From contig NZ_JOBF01000028.1 in the NCBI RefSeq assembly GCF_000718635.1, forward strand, positions 29,008 through 93,007: 64,000 nt of DNA. The letters run 5' to 3'. Below are positions 7,270-16,008 of the stretch, in pieces. Made by a program: the position numbers and the translations under genes. Position 1 is the first letter of the stretch. The number at the start of each line of letters is the position of its first letter. The stretch comes from Streptomyces varsoviensis. GTDB lineage: Bacteria; Actinomycetota; Actinomycetes; Streptomycetales; Streptomycetaceae. A model generated the notes under the pieces. That model was not told the DNA's origin and ran no database searches. It saw only the letters and a program-made list of their open reading frames with translations.

Positions 7270-8606
7270 CCGGGCCGGAGCGGGGGCCGGGGTCGGGAGT
7301 GGGGTCAGGATCGGGAGTGGGGTCGGGAGCGGGCAAGGGTACGGGTGCGGGCGGGCGTATGGGTTCCGACGTGGGTACGGGGCCTGGCGCGCGTACGGGA
7401 CCTGGCGTACGTACGGGGCCTGGTGTACGCACGGGGTCCGACGCGCGTACGGGGCCCGGTGGCCGTACGGGGGCCGACGCCCGTACGGGGCCCGGCGTAC
7501 GTACGGGATCTGACGGGCGTACGGGACCCGGCGTTCGTACGGACGAGGGCGGGGGCAAGGGCGGTGGCGTCGGCGCCGTGCCCGGCGCTGCCCCGGAATG
7601 CGCGCGGCTCGCGGAGTCCCTGCGGCGGCTCAAGGAGCGTACGGGGCTGAGCCTGGCGGGGCTCGCGGCGAAGACGGCGTACAGCCGTTCCTCGTGGGAG
7701 CGGTATCTCAACGGGAAGAAGCTCCCGCCCCGGCAGGCCGTGGAGGCGCTGTGTCGGCTGGCGGGCGAGCCCTTGGGGCGCACGGTCGCGCTGTGGGAAC
7801 TGGCGGACCTGGAGTGGAGCGGCCGGGCCGCGCGCGCGGAACCCGCGGCGGGTGCGGCGCGGGCCGATCCCGGCCCGCGGCGGCCGGCGGCCACGGAGGC
7901 CGAGCCGCCCGCCACCCGCCGTCGACGCCCGCTGGCGCGCCTGCTCCTGGGGGCGGCGGCCTGCGGTGTGCTCGGCTTCGCGGCCGTCGCCGCGTGGCCG
8001 ACATCGCAGGAGGGCGGAACGGGTACGGGCGGGTCGGCGCGGGGCGGCGCGTCGGCCGCGAGCACGCTCCCGTACTCCGACGCCTTTCCCGACCCGGAGA
8101 AGGAGGCGCGCTGCCGGGGAGCGGCGTGCACCGGCCAGAATCCGGAGGCCATGGCGTGCGTGAGCCCCAGCACGGTCGGCACCTGGCGGGCCAGGAACGG
8201 CGAGCACGTGTCGATCCGCTACAGCAAGGCGTGCGGCGCGGGATGGGCCAAGATCTGGTCCTCACGGGTCGGGGACCGGATCTCGATCTCCTTGGTCAGC
8301 CGGCCCGCGGGGCGCTCGGGGAGCGATGAGCGGAGCGCCGCGCCCGGCGGAGAGGGGAGAGGGGCGGGGAGCGGGTCGGCCGCCGCCCGGCCGTCCGGAA
8401 GCCCCGCGACGAGCTCCGCGACAAGCCCCGCGACAAGCTCCGCGACCGGGCAAGCGGAGGGCGCCACTCAGCACGCCGTCGTGCAAGACGAGCTGGATTC
8501 ATCGAATTATCTTTCAACTCCCATGGTCGCCACCAATGCGCCGTCCGACCTCCGGCTCTGCCTGGAGCCCGCGGGGGGCGGGGCGAAGGAGTGTTTCGGC
8601 CGGTGA
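7266..8606 (+). CDS. Membrane-anchored XRE protein with DUF2690 extracytoplasmic domain
   Basis: 446 residues, ATG at 7266 overlapping the previous TGA. N-terminal 105 residues are low-complexity and include about eight 6-residue repeats of the RTGPGV type (18-bp DNA period, about 7392-7553). The XRE domain (SLRRLKERTGLSLAGLAAKT, SRSSWERYLNGKKLPPRQAV, about 118-160) is very close to that of the upstream protein. A transmembrane helix follows at about 220-242 (LLLGAAACGVLGFAAVAA), then a DUF2690 domain: CRGAACTGQNPEAMAC and ISIRYSKACGAGWAKIW-like spacing of paired cysteines. The tail is Ser/Ala/Thr-rich. Coupled translation with the gene before suggests a joint function. Confidence 0.87.
   Translation: MTGPERGPGSGVGSGSGVGSGAGKGTGAGGRMGSDVGTGPGARTGPGVRTGPGVRTGSDARTGPGGRTGADARTGPGVRTGSDGRTGPGVRTDEGGGKGGGVGAVPGAAPECARLAESLRRLKERTGLSLAGLAAKTAYSRSSWERYLNGKKLPPRQAVEALCRLAGEPLGRTVALWELADLEWSGRAARAEPAAGAARADPGPRRPAATEAEPPATRRRRPLARLLLGAAACGVLGFAAVAAWPTSQEGGTGTGGSARGGASAASTLPYSDAFPDPEKEARCRGAACTGQNPEAMACVSPSTVGTWRARNGEHVSIRYSKACGAGWAKIWSSRVGDRISISLVSRPAGRSGSDERSAAPGGEGRGAGSGSAAARPSGSPATSSATSPATSSATGQAEGATQHAVVQDELDSSNYLSTPMVATNAPSDLRLCLEPAGGGAKECFGR
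7392..7553 (+). repeat. 18-bp coding repeats (six-residue RTGPGV-like units)
   Basis: Nine consecutive imperfect 18-bp units, each beginning CGTACGG or a close variant, encode Arg-Thr-Gly-x-x-x repeats in the disordered N-terminus of the DUF2690 protein. Several units contain GTAC centres. Copy number is likely variable between strains. Confidence 0.75.
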
Positions 8607-8862
8607 CGGCGGTGGTGGCGGTGGTGCGCGCGGCGACCGCGGTGCCGCGGCGCTCGGAGGCGAGGGGCGTACGGAGGGGGCGCATTCCTACCCCGGTTGC
8701 GCCCGCTCGGCGTCAACTCGGGAACTGACAGGGTGACTTGGGGCATCTCCATGGGTAGCCGGTACTGGCCGTAGCGGGGGCGGCGCGGTACTGCGCTCGG
8801 CGTCCGGTGCTTGATAACCATGGGGGACGACCGCAGTCCGTTCGGGGGGACAGGGGGAGGCA

Positions 8863-10368
8863 ATGCCTCGTTGGAAAGCGCTTCCGGAGGAACTCGATCC
8901 GCAATTACGGGAGTTCGCGAACCAGTTGCGCAGGCTGGTGGAGCGGAGCGGGCTGAGCCTGGCCGCCATCGCGGACCGTACGGGCTACAGCAAAACGTCC
9001 TGGGAGCGCTATCTGAATGGGCGGCTCCTGCCGCCCCGAGGCGCCGTCGAGGCGCTGGCGGAGGCGACCGGGGCGAGCGTCGTCCACCTCGGGACGATGT
9101 GGGAGCTGGCGGAGCGGGCCTGGTCCCGGTCGGAGCTGCGGCACGACGTGACGATGGAGGCGATGCGGGTCGCCCAGGCCCGTGCCGCGCTGGGGGAGTT
9201 CGGCCCGCCACCGCCTAAACCGGCCAAGAACGGCGGCAAGCGTCAGGCATCGCCGCCACCGCCCGCCCCGCCGTCCGCGACGGAACGAACTCCTGGCTCC
9301 GCCGGGCCTTCTGGGTCTCCTGGGCCTTCTGGGTCTCCTGGACCTTCTGGGGCTGCTGGGCCTTCTGCGCTGGCTGGTTCTTCCGCCTCTCCCGGCTCCT
9401 CCGCCCCTCCCAGCTCCTCCAGTCCCGCTGCCCCCTCCAGCCACTCGGGCTACACGCCTCGCTCCGGCACCCCCCACCCCGGCCACTCGGACGATTCGAG
9501 CAGTTTTCCCGGCTCGTTGACCGGGCCTGGCTCCGACTCCCGTGCCCGCTCGGGCTCCGGCTCGGGCTCCGGTTCTGGTTCCGGCTTCGGTTCTGGTTCC
9601 GGCTCCGGCCCTGGTTCCGGCTTCGGCGCGGGCGCTCCGCCGGACGGTTCGCGCGGCGGGGGCTCGTACGGCAGCGGCTCGTACGGCGGCGGTTCGTATG
9701 GCGGAGACTCGTCGGGCGGCGACTCGTCGGGCGGCGGCTCGTCCGGGGGCGGTCCGGCCGGCAGCGGCCCGTACGGCAGTGGCTCGGCGCCCGCCGCCCC
9801 CGACGCGCAGCGGCGCCGCCGCCGGGTGTCGATGTTCCTCGCGGGTCTGGTCGGGACGCTGCTCATCATCGCCGCCGCCGTGCTCCTGATCGGCGTGGGC
9901 GGCAACAGCGGCGACGATGCGAAGAAGCCGGCCGACTCCGCCGCCTCGCCGAGCGCGAGCGGCAAGGCGAAGCCGCCGGCCGGGGTGAAGTGCGTCGGCC
10001 AGGACTGCACGGGGAAGGACCCGGAGGCCATGGGGTGCGGCGGCGCGTCCGCCACCTCGCCCGCCTCCGCGACGATCGGCTCCGCCTACGTCGAGGTCCG
10101 TTACAGCAAGGTGTGCGGCGCGTACTGGGCCCGTATCACGCAGGCGGCGCCGGGGGACGCCGTGCAGGTCGCGGCGGCTGGCGGGGACGCGGGGTCGGCC
10201 CGTACCGAGAACGGGAAGGTGGAGCGGGACGCCGACGCCTATACGCCCATGCTCGCGGCGAGCGCGCCGCTCCGGGTGAAGGCGTGCGCGACGCTGGCGA
10301 CGGGGGAGAAGGGGTGCACTCCGGCGACTGCGGCACCCGCCTCACCTGCGGGTTCCCCGGTTGAGTAA
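8863..10368 (+). CDS. Second membrane-anchored XRE/DUF2690 protein
   Basis: 501 residues from the ATG at 8863 (GGGGGAGGCA upstream). XRE domain at about 18-62 (LRRLVERSGLSLAAIADRTG, SKTSWERYLNGRLLPPRGAV), matching the two preceding genes; then some 200 residues of Pro/Ser/Gly linker with PGPSGS and SGSGSG runs and GGSYGG repeats; one transmembrane helix (SMFLAGLVGTLLIIAAAVLL, about 325-345); DUF2690 domain with CVGQDCTGKDPEAMGC and VRYSKVCGAYWARI (about 383-425). The linker is long enough to span a cytoplasmic or wall distance. Separated from the second paralogue by 256 bp, so it has its own promoter region. Confidence 0.87.
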   Translation: MPRWKALPEELDPQLREFANQLRRLVERSGLSLAAIADRTGYSKTSWERYLNGRLLPPRGAVEALAEATGASVVHLGTMWELAERAWSRSELRHDVTMEAMRVAQARAALGEFGPPPPKPAKNGGKRQASPPPPAPPSATERTPGSAGPSGSPGPSGSPGPSGAAGPSALAGSSASPGSSAPPSSSSPAAPSSHSGYTPRSGTPHPGHSDDSSSFPGSLTGPGSDSRARSGSGSGSGSGSGFGSGSGSGPGSGFGAGAPPDGSRGGGSYGSGSYGGGSYGGDSSGGDSSGGGSSGGGPAGSGPYGSGSAPAAPDAQRRRRRVSMFLAGLVGTLLIIAAAVLLIGVGGNSGDDAKKPADSAASPSASGKAKPPAGVKCVGQDCTGKDPEAMGCGGASATSPASATIGSAYVEVRYSKVCGAYWARITQAAPGDAVQVAAAGGDAGSARTENGKVERDADAYTPMLAASAPLRVKACATLATGEKGCTPATAAPASPAGSPVE

Positions 10369-10448
10369 AGAATCGGCAAATCCGTGGCATGGGGGCCGCC
10401 GCGGCGGGCAAGCGGAACTTCAACCCCCCACGGGTGTGGCGCACACCG

Positions 10449-10489
10449 GGCGGGTACCCGCGCTCCCCCTCCTGGAGCGGGTACCCGCC
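10449..10489. promoter_or_regulatory. Paired GCGGGTACCCGC palindromes
   Basis: The perfect 12-bp palindrome GCGGGTACCCGC occurs at 10450-10461 and again at 10477-10488. Together with flanks (GGCGGGTACCC at the left, GGAGCGGGTACCCGCC at the right) they can form one long hairpin around a CCCTCCT loop. It could be a pair of operators or a transcript structure downstream of the XRE gene. Confidence 0.6.
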
Positions 10490-10709
10490 TGGTGCTGCGC
10501 CTGAAGCCGTTGGGGGGCGGGTTGGGGTCCGTTCGGGCGGCCGGTTCGGGGCCCGTTGGGACGCGGGCGGTCCCGGAGGCCGGTTCGGGGTCCGTTCGGG
10601 CAGCCGGACCCGGCGGGCGGTCCCGGCGGCCGGTTCGGGGCGGTGAGCAGCCACACACAGGGGCGGCGTACCGGGCTGGGCGGGGTCCGATAGCCTGACG
10701 CAGGGTCTC

Positions 10710-11840
<1,131 letters not shown>

Positions 11841-11861
11841 CCTGAGCCGGCACCGCCATTG

Positions 11862-11904
11862 GGCTCCGCCCCGACAGGACCTCCTGTCGGGGCGGAGCCT
11901 TTTT
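11862..11904 (+). terminator. Rho-independent terminator after mdh
   Basis: Perfect 18-bp stem: GGCTCCGCCCCGACAGGA (11862-11879) pairs with 11882-11899 across a two-base gap (a few terminal pairs open to give a loop), directly followed by TTTTT. Confidence 0.93.
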
Positions 11905-12032
11905 CGCTTCCCTCCACCTAGCAACGTGAATAGACGATTGCGCAAATAATCGATTCTTCGTGCTACGGTCGATTCATCAGGTGATAGCCGATAGCCGACG
12001 AGGACTCTCCTCGTCCGGAAGGAAACAACCGC

Positions 12033-12581
12033 ATGCACGCCGACGACCTCTTCGTCAACGACCCCTTCGCCCGTCTCCCCGAGGCGGCGTCCTTCACCGT
12101 GACCAGCGCCAACGTCGCCGACGGCGCGGCCTGGCCGGCCGAGCAGCGCGCCTCCGGGACGCCCGGCGGGCAGGACCGTTCGCCCCAGCTTTCCTGGAGC
12201 GGCGCTCCGGAAGGCACCAAGAGCTACGCGGTCACCGTCTACGACCCCGACGCCCCCACCGGCTCCGGGTTCTGGCACTGGGCGGTCGCCGACATCCCCG
12301 CCACCGTCACCGAACTGCCCGCGGGCGCCGGCGACGACACCGGTTCCGGCCTGCCCGAAGGGGCCTACCAGCTCCCCAACGACGCCCGCGTGGCCCGCTA
12401 CATCGGCGCCGCCCCACCGGCCGGGCACGGCCCGCACCGCTACTACACCGTGGTCCACGCCCTCGACGTCCCCGCCATCGGCGTCCCGGCCGACGCCACC
12501 CCGGCCGTACTCGGCTTCACCATGGCCGGCCACATCCTCGGCCGCGCGGTGCTGACCACCACCGCCGAAACCCGCGCATGA
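12033..12581 (+). CDS. PEBP/YbhB-family protein (Raf-kinase-inhibitor-like)
   Basis: 182 residues, ATG at 12033 with GGAAGGAA upstream. Matches the bacterial phosphatidylethanolamine-binding protein family: SPQLSWSGAPEGTKSYAVTV (about 51-70), the ligand-pocket DPDAPTGSGFWHWAVADIP (about 72-90; the Asp-Pro-Asp-Ala-Pro and Phe-Trp-His motifs are diagnostic) and GPHRYYTVVHALD near 131-143. No signal peptide, so cytoplasmic. The role of bacterial members is poorly defined. An AT-richer segment at 11925-11990 upstream is the likely promoter. It overlaps the extended frame of the next gene, suggesting an operon. Confidence 0.93.
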   Translation: MHADDLFVNDPFARLPEAASFTVTSANVADGAAWPAEQRASGTPGGQDRSPQLSWSGAPEGTKSYAVTVYDPDAPTGSGFWHWAVADIPATVTELPAGAGDDTGSGLPEGAYQLPNDARVARYIGAAPPAGHGPHRYYTVVHALDVPAIGVPADATPAVLGFTMAGHILGRAVLTTTAETRA

Positions 12582-12613
12582 CAGCGCTGCCCCAGCCCCG
12601 GAGAACAACCACG

Positions 12614-13498
12614 ATGCACCAAGACAGCACCCCCGCGTCCGCCGATGCCGGCGAGGGCTCGATGGACCTGGAAGCCGTACGCGAGATCAGCCAGGCCATC
12701 AGCGCCGCGCACCTGTTCATCTACCTCGCCCCCGAGACGGCCCAGGAGGCGGCCGCTCTCGGCGTGACCGAGCGCGGGCCGGCGTACCTGGCCTTCCGGT
12801 CGGCCGCGATGGGGGCCGTACCGTGGCAGGTCACCCTCGCCGCCTTCTACAACTTCAGCCCCCGGGCCGTACGGGCCATGGACGGCGTGTGGGACGCCGC
12901 GCCGCCCGCGCGGTGGCAGGACGCCCGCTTCCGGGCCGCCGGACGGGCCATGCGCCGCGTCGGCGTGCGCCTCACGGACGGCGAACTCGCCGAAGCGCGC
13001 TCGCTCCTCGACCCGGTCGTCGCCGGAGCCGACTACGCCGGCAAGGTGCTGGCGGCCGCGAACGCCTCGGTCGCGCTGCCCGCCGACCCTCTCGTCGCGC
13101 TGTGGCAGCAGATAACGGTGGTGCGCGAGTGGCGCGGCGACGCCCACTCCGTCGTACTCGCCGACAACGGCCTCGGGCCGTGCGACTGCCTCGTCCTGCA
13201 CACCGCGATGGGCCGCCTCCCCATAGCCCTCGCGCGCACGACCCGCCAGTGGAACGACGAGGAATGGGCCGCCGCGACGCAACGCCTCGTCGCACGCGGC
13301 TGGCTCGACGCCGACGGCCGTATCACCGCCGCCGGCACCGCCGCCCGCGAGCGCGTCGAAGCGCAGACGGACGAACACTGCGCCCCCCTCTGGTCCCCCC
13401 TCGGCCCCACATCCACCCGCCGCCTCGCCGCCCTCATCGCCCCCATCACCGAAGCCTTCACCGCCGCGGGAACCTTCGACGCCATCGGCGGCGGCTGA
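12614..13498 (+). CDS. SCO6745-like helical protein
   Basis: 294 residues from the ATG at 12614 (GGAGAA nearby); an in-frame ATG at 12578 overlaps the previous stop (ATGA) and would add 12 residues. The body is mostly alpha-helical: EISQAISAAHLFIYLAPETA, FYNFSPRAVRAMDGVWDAAP, then REWRGDAHSVVLADNGLGPC and a C-terminal winged-helix-like part (ATQRLVARGWLDADGRITAA). This resembles the actinobacterial SCO6745 family, whose function is unknown; the arrangement of an all-helical pocket next to a MarR-like wing suggests a ligand-responsive protein, which is inference. Confidence 0.75.
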   Translation: MHQDSTPASADAGEGSMDLEAVREISQAISAAHLFIYLAPETAQEAAALGVTERGPAYLAFRSAAMGAVPWQVTLAAFYNFSPRAVRAMDGVWDAAPPARWQDARFRAAGRAMRRVGVRLTDGELAEARSLLDPVVAGADYAGKVLAAANASVALPADPLVALWQQITVVREWRGDAHSVVLADNGLGPCDCLVLHTAMGRLPIALARTTRQWNDEEWAAATQRLVARGWLDADGRITAAGTAARERVEAQTDEHCAPLWSPLGPTSTRRLAALIAPITEAFTAAGTFDAIGGG

Positions 13499-13579
13499 CC
13501 GCACGCCGCCTGACAACCGGCCACTGCCCGACGCCTTCCGCGGCGCTCAGGCCGAAACCAACTGGCCGCGTTCACGCTG

Positions 13580-14020
13580 TCATCGGCCAGCGAAGCGATT
13601 CAGCGATTCAGGGGCGGGCCGATCGGCGAACCGCGCGAGTTCCTCGCCGCCGCCACGCGGCAACCCGTCGATCGCCGACTCGGGCAACTCCGCGATGGCG
13701 GAGCGCAGCCGCGCCTTGAGCCCCGGGTGCGGGGCCCAAGCCGCGGCGGGGAGCCCTACGACCGCGAGCAGCAAGTCCCCCTCGTAGAAGGCGGCGTCGA
13801 GGAGCGGGTCATCGAGCAGCAGACGCACCGCGAGCGGCACGACGTACGCCAGTGCCACCCGCTGGGCGACGAGGACGCGCAGCTCCGCCGGCCCGAGTTC
13901 ACACAGGGGAACACGGCGCAAGCCGTGCACCTCGCGGGCCAGACGAGTGGCGTCAGGCGCGGGAGGCGCCCAACGGGGCGGGTCCAGCTCATCGAGCGTG
14001 CGGTCGAGGTGCGGAGGCAT
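13580..14020 (-). CDS. CdiI-like contact-dependent growth inhibition immunity protein
   Basis: 146 residues from the ATG at 14020; the frame is open to 14149, so a longer N-terminus cannot be excluded. The sequence (HLDRTLDELDPPRWAPP, REVHGLRRVPLCELGPAELR, FYEGDLLLAVVGLPAAAW, LPRGGGEELARFA) matches the family annotated as contact-dependent growth inhibition immunity proteins, common as orphan genes in Streptomyces. Such proteins neutralise a cognate toxin delivered by a neighbour. No toxin is adjacent; the nearest is the REase toxin at 16 kb, which has its own partner gene. Identification is from pattern recall. Confidence 0.7.
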   Translation of the reverse strand: MPPHLDRTLDELDPPRWAPPAPDATRLAREVHGLRRVPLCELGPAELRVLVAQRVALAYVVPLAVRLLLDDPLLDAAFYEGDLLLAVVGLPAAAWAPHPGLKARLRSAIAELPESAIDGLPRGGGEELARFADRPAPESLNRFAGR

Positions 14021-14205
14021 AGAGGCATTGTCGCGGCGGCGGGCTGTGCCGCTGGAACGATTGTCGTCGACAGAACGGTCGTCGCCACTGGAACGGGCTT
14101 CGTCATCGGCCCCCGGCGCGGACCGGGCGCACCGCGGCGCTCGGCCCAAGCGCTCAGCTCAGCGCGTCCAGCGCGATCAGCCCTGGCCGGCGCTTGGGTC
14201 GAGCC

Positions 14206-15327
14206 TCACTGACCCAGTGCGACCGTGCCCGTGGTGCCGTCGCCCGGGCGGGCTCTAGTCGGTGCCTCGGCAGGTGCGGCAGCGGCCGGGTTTGGGGGAG
14301 CGGAAGGCTCGGTCGCAGCCGTTGCAGTTCTGGAGGGGGTTGGGGTGGTGGGTGGGTTCGGGGGGCGGGAAGGCCTGGGTCGCCGCGTTCGGGTTTGGGG
14401 GGGGGGAAGGCCCGGGTCGCGCCGTTTGATGTTGGGGGGGGGGTGGGGGTGGGGGGGGGGTTGGGGGGGGGGGGGGCTGTAGGGGGTCTTGGGCAGGACT
14501 GGGGGAATCCATTCCCGCAGGCGGTGTTGAAGCATCCTCGATGGCCAGGGGATCGCGCCGGGCGGGAGAGAGCCGGAGAGCGTACGGAAGACCTGCTCGG
14601 GCGGTACGCCACGGTCCAGCCACTTCGCGACGCCGGGGACGAGGTACTTGACGTCGCGTTCGGACAGCAGCAGGCGGGCGTCCTTGGCGCGCAGACCGGC
14701 CAGGAGGGTGGTGGCGGTGCGGCGGAGGAGGGGGGAGATGGCGGGGGAGGCGGGAGGGATGGGCTTGGCCGGTGCCGGTGCCGGTGCCGGTGCCGGTGTT
14801 GAAGCCGTGGACGGAGCCGGGGGTGGTGGTGCGGGGCGTACGGGCTCCTTCGCCAGCGAGACAGGCGTCGGCACCAACGGCGGGCCCGGCGGCAGGGGCT
14901 CGGGAGCGGAAGGGCGCGGGGGGTGTGAGGGGCGGGGCTTGGGGGCGTGGGGGTGCTCGAAGTAGGTCGTGCGCGTCACGATGCGCTGCCCTGGGGCCCG
15001 TTCCTTCTTGCGGGACAGGTAGCCCGCCTGCTCCAACTCCCGCAAGGCCCGCGCGATGCGCGCCTCGCCCTCCGGGAACTGCGCCGCCAGGACCTTGACC
15101 CCGACCAGTGCCCCGTCCGGCAGCGACTGGATCCGTACGGCCAACCCGATCGCGACGGCGGACAGCGTCGGGTGCTGGGCGAGATGGTTACCGACCACGG
15201 TGAAGTGCGACTCATGGCGGTGTCGGCGGTGCGTCACTCCGGCGAGCGGACGGCGGACGACCGGGGGCCGGGTCAGTGGGCGTCGGGGGCGCGAAGTACG
15301 GCGCGCGCTAAACTGCCTTGAGGTCAT
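14206..15327 (-). CDS. Winged-helix protein with C-terminus frameshifted in poly-C tracts
   Basis: ATG at 15327 (GAGAG upstream). Residues 45-135 form a replication-initiator/MarR-like winged helix (FTVVGNHLAQHPTLSAVAIG, LAAQFPEGEARIARALRELE, QAGYLSRKKERAPGQRI); 140-230 are Pro/Ala-rich; 230-310 is a helical domain (TLLAGLRAKDARLLLSERDV, VAKWLDRGVPPEQVFRTL, MLQHRLREWIPPVLP). As read, the end is an 80-residue Pro/Arg/Thr tail. In another frame the segment 14257-14320 encodes NCNGCDRAF and GRCRTCRGTD before a TAG at 14255, a CxxC-CxxC zinc ribbon that is the expected terminus. Cytosine runs of 10-14 between the two parts explain the shift: a sequencing error, or real slippage. Confidence 0.75.
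   Translation of the reverse strand: MTSRQFSARRTSRPRRPLTRPPVVRRPLAGVTHRRHRHESHFTVVGNHLAQHPTLSAVAIGLAVRIQSLPDGALVGVKVLAAQFPEGEARIARALRELEQAGYLSRKKERAPGQRIVTRTTYFEHPHAPKPRPSHPPRPSAPEPLPPGPPLVPTPVSLAKEPVRPAPPPPAPSTASTPAPAPAPAPAKPIPPASPAISPLLRRTATTLLAGLRAKDARLLLSERDVKYLVPGVAKWLDRGVPPEQVFRTLSGSLPPGAIPWPSRMLQHRLREWIPPVLPKTPYSPPPPQPPPHPHPPPNIKRRDPGLPPPQTRTRRPRPSRPPNPPTTPTPSRTATAATEPSAPPNPAAAAPAEAPTRARPGDGTTGTVALGQ
14397..14476. repeat. Cluster of long homopolymer G tracts inside a gene
   Basis: Uninterrupted G runs of 10 (14397-14406), 10 (14434-14443), 5 (14445-14449), 10 (14451-14460) and 14 (14463-14476), poly-C on the coding strand. They encode Pro runs and separate the helical domain from the off-frame zinc ribbon. 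Runs this long are prone to polymerase slippage and to base-calling error, and are also G-quadruplex-capable. Confidence 0.9.
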
Positions 15328-16008
15328 TGGGAAGCTCTCTTCTTCCTGGTGATTAGGCCCTCGGAGTTGGGACTGCCATCCCGCCGGGGGCCGACGTCTA
15401 TGTCGATGAATGTGCCGACGCGCGCGCCGATGTCTGGCGACGTGCATGCCGGGGCGTGCCTGGTGCTGCTGTGTGGTGCTGCTCGGCGCGACCGTACCCC
15501 GCCCGCTCGCATGCCTGCCACCTCGTCACCCGATGGAGTGACAAGGACAGTTGCGAGATTGGTCAGGTACTTTCCCCAATCCTGAGGAGGGCATCGAGCC
15601 CCACCGCGACGCGGCCCACCGGGTCGCGAAAACCACGATCCGGCGCACGTCATTTCGGACCCTGGCCCCGGGGTGACCGTCCCTTCGCCGGAATCGGCGA
15701 ACCCGCCCTGGCCGTAGCCGATGAGCGGCGCGGGCTGCTCGCCGTGGCGGGGGCTCCAGCCCGGCGGGTCGTTCGTCGTTCGGCGCGAGGCGGCCACCGT
15801 CGTGCCGACCGCTCTCACGGTCACGGCCCCCGGCCGTCTCCTCATCGGTACGGACGACGGGCGTGTCCTCGCGTGCTCGACTGCGAAGTGACCCGCTTGA
15901 GCGGCACCCCCTGACCTCATCGAGACCGAATACCGCCGCCGTTGTCGTACCCCAGTGCGATGGTGGGGGAGTGGCAAGGGGAGGCGGCCGGAGCGGGGAG
16001 GGGACGGC
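15328..16008. other. 681-bp divergent intergenic region with a possible gene remnant
   Basis: Lies between the winged-helix gene (minus) and the toxin gene (plus), so both promoters must be here. Apart from a 56-codon frame at 15721-15891, I see no coding region with a ribosome binding site. Composition is mixed, with a more AT-rich patch around 15340-15420 next to the winged-helix gene. The size and a coding-like fragment suggest a decayed gene. Confidence 0.5.
15721..15891 (+). pseudogene. Possible gene remnant (propeller-like fragment)
   Basis: ATG at 15721 directly after an in-frame TAG, 56 codons to TGA. The end, TVTAPGRLLIGTDDGRVLAC, looks like one blade of a WD40 or PQQ-type beta-propeller rather than random GC-rich translation. 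No ribosome binding site. It could be the 3' end of a gene whose front was lost when the toxin locus was inserted. Tentative. Confidence 0.25.

Noticed and set aside
6249..8606. A 785-codon frame suggesting a giant fusion protein upstream of the first DUF2690 gene
   Set aside because: The first 340 codons are out of frame with the convincing XRE/peptidoglycan-binding gene at 6430-7269; the real gene starts at the ATGA overlap at 7266.
14397..14476. Poly-G tracts as an assembly gap or low-quality filler
   Set aside because: They translate in the gene frame to Pro runs and are interrupted at consistent places, so they are probably real sequence; only exact lengths are doubtful.
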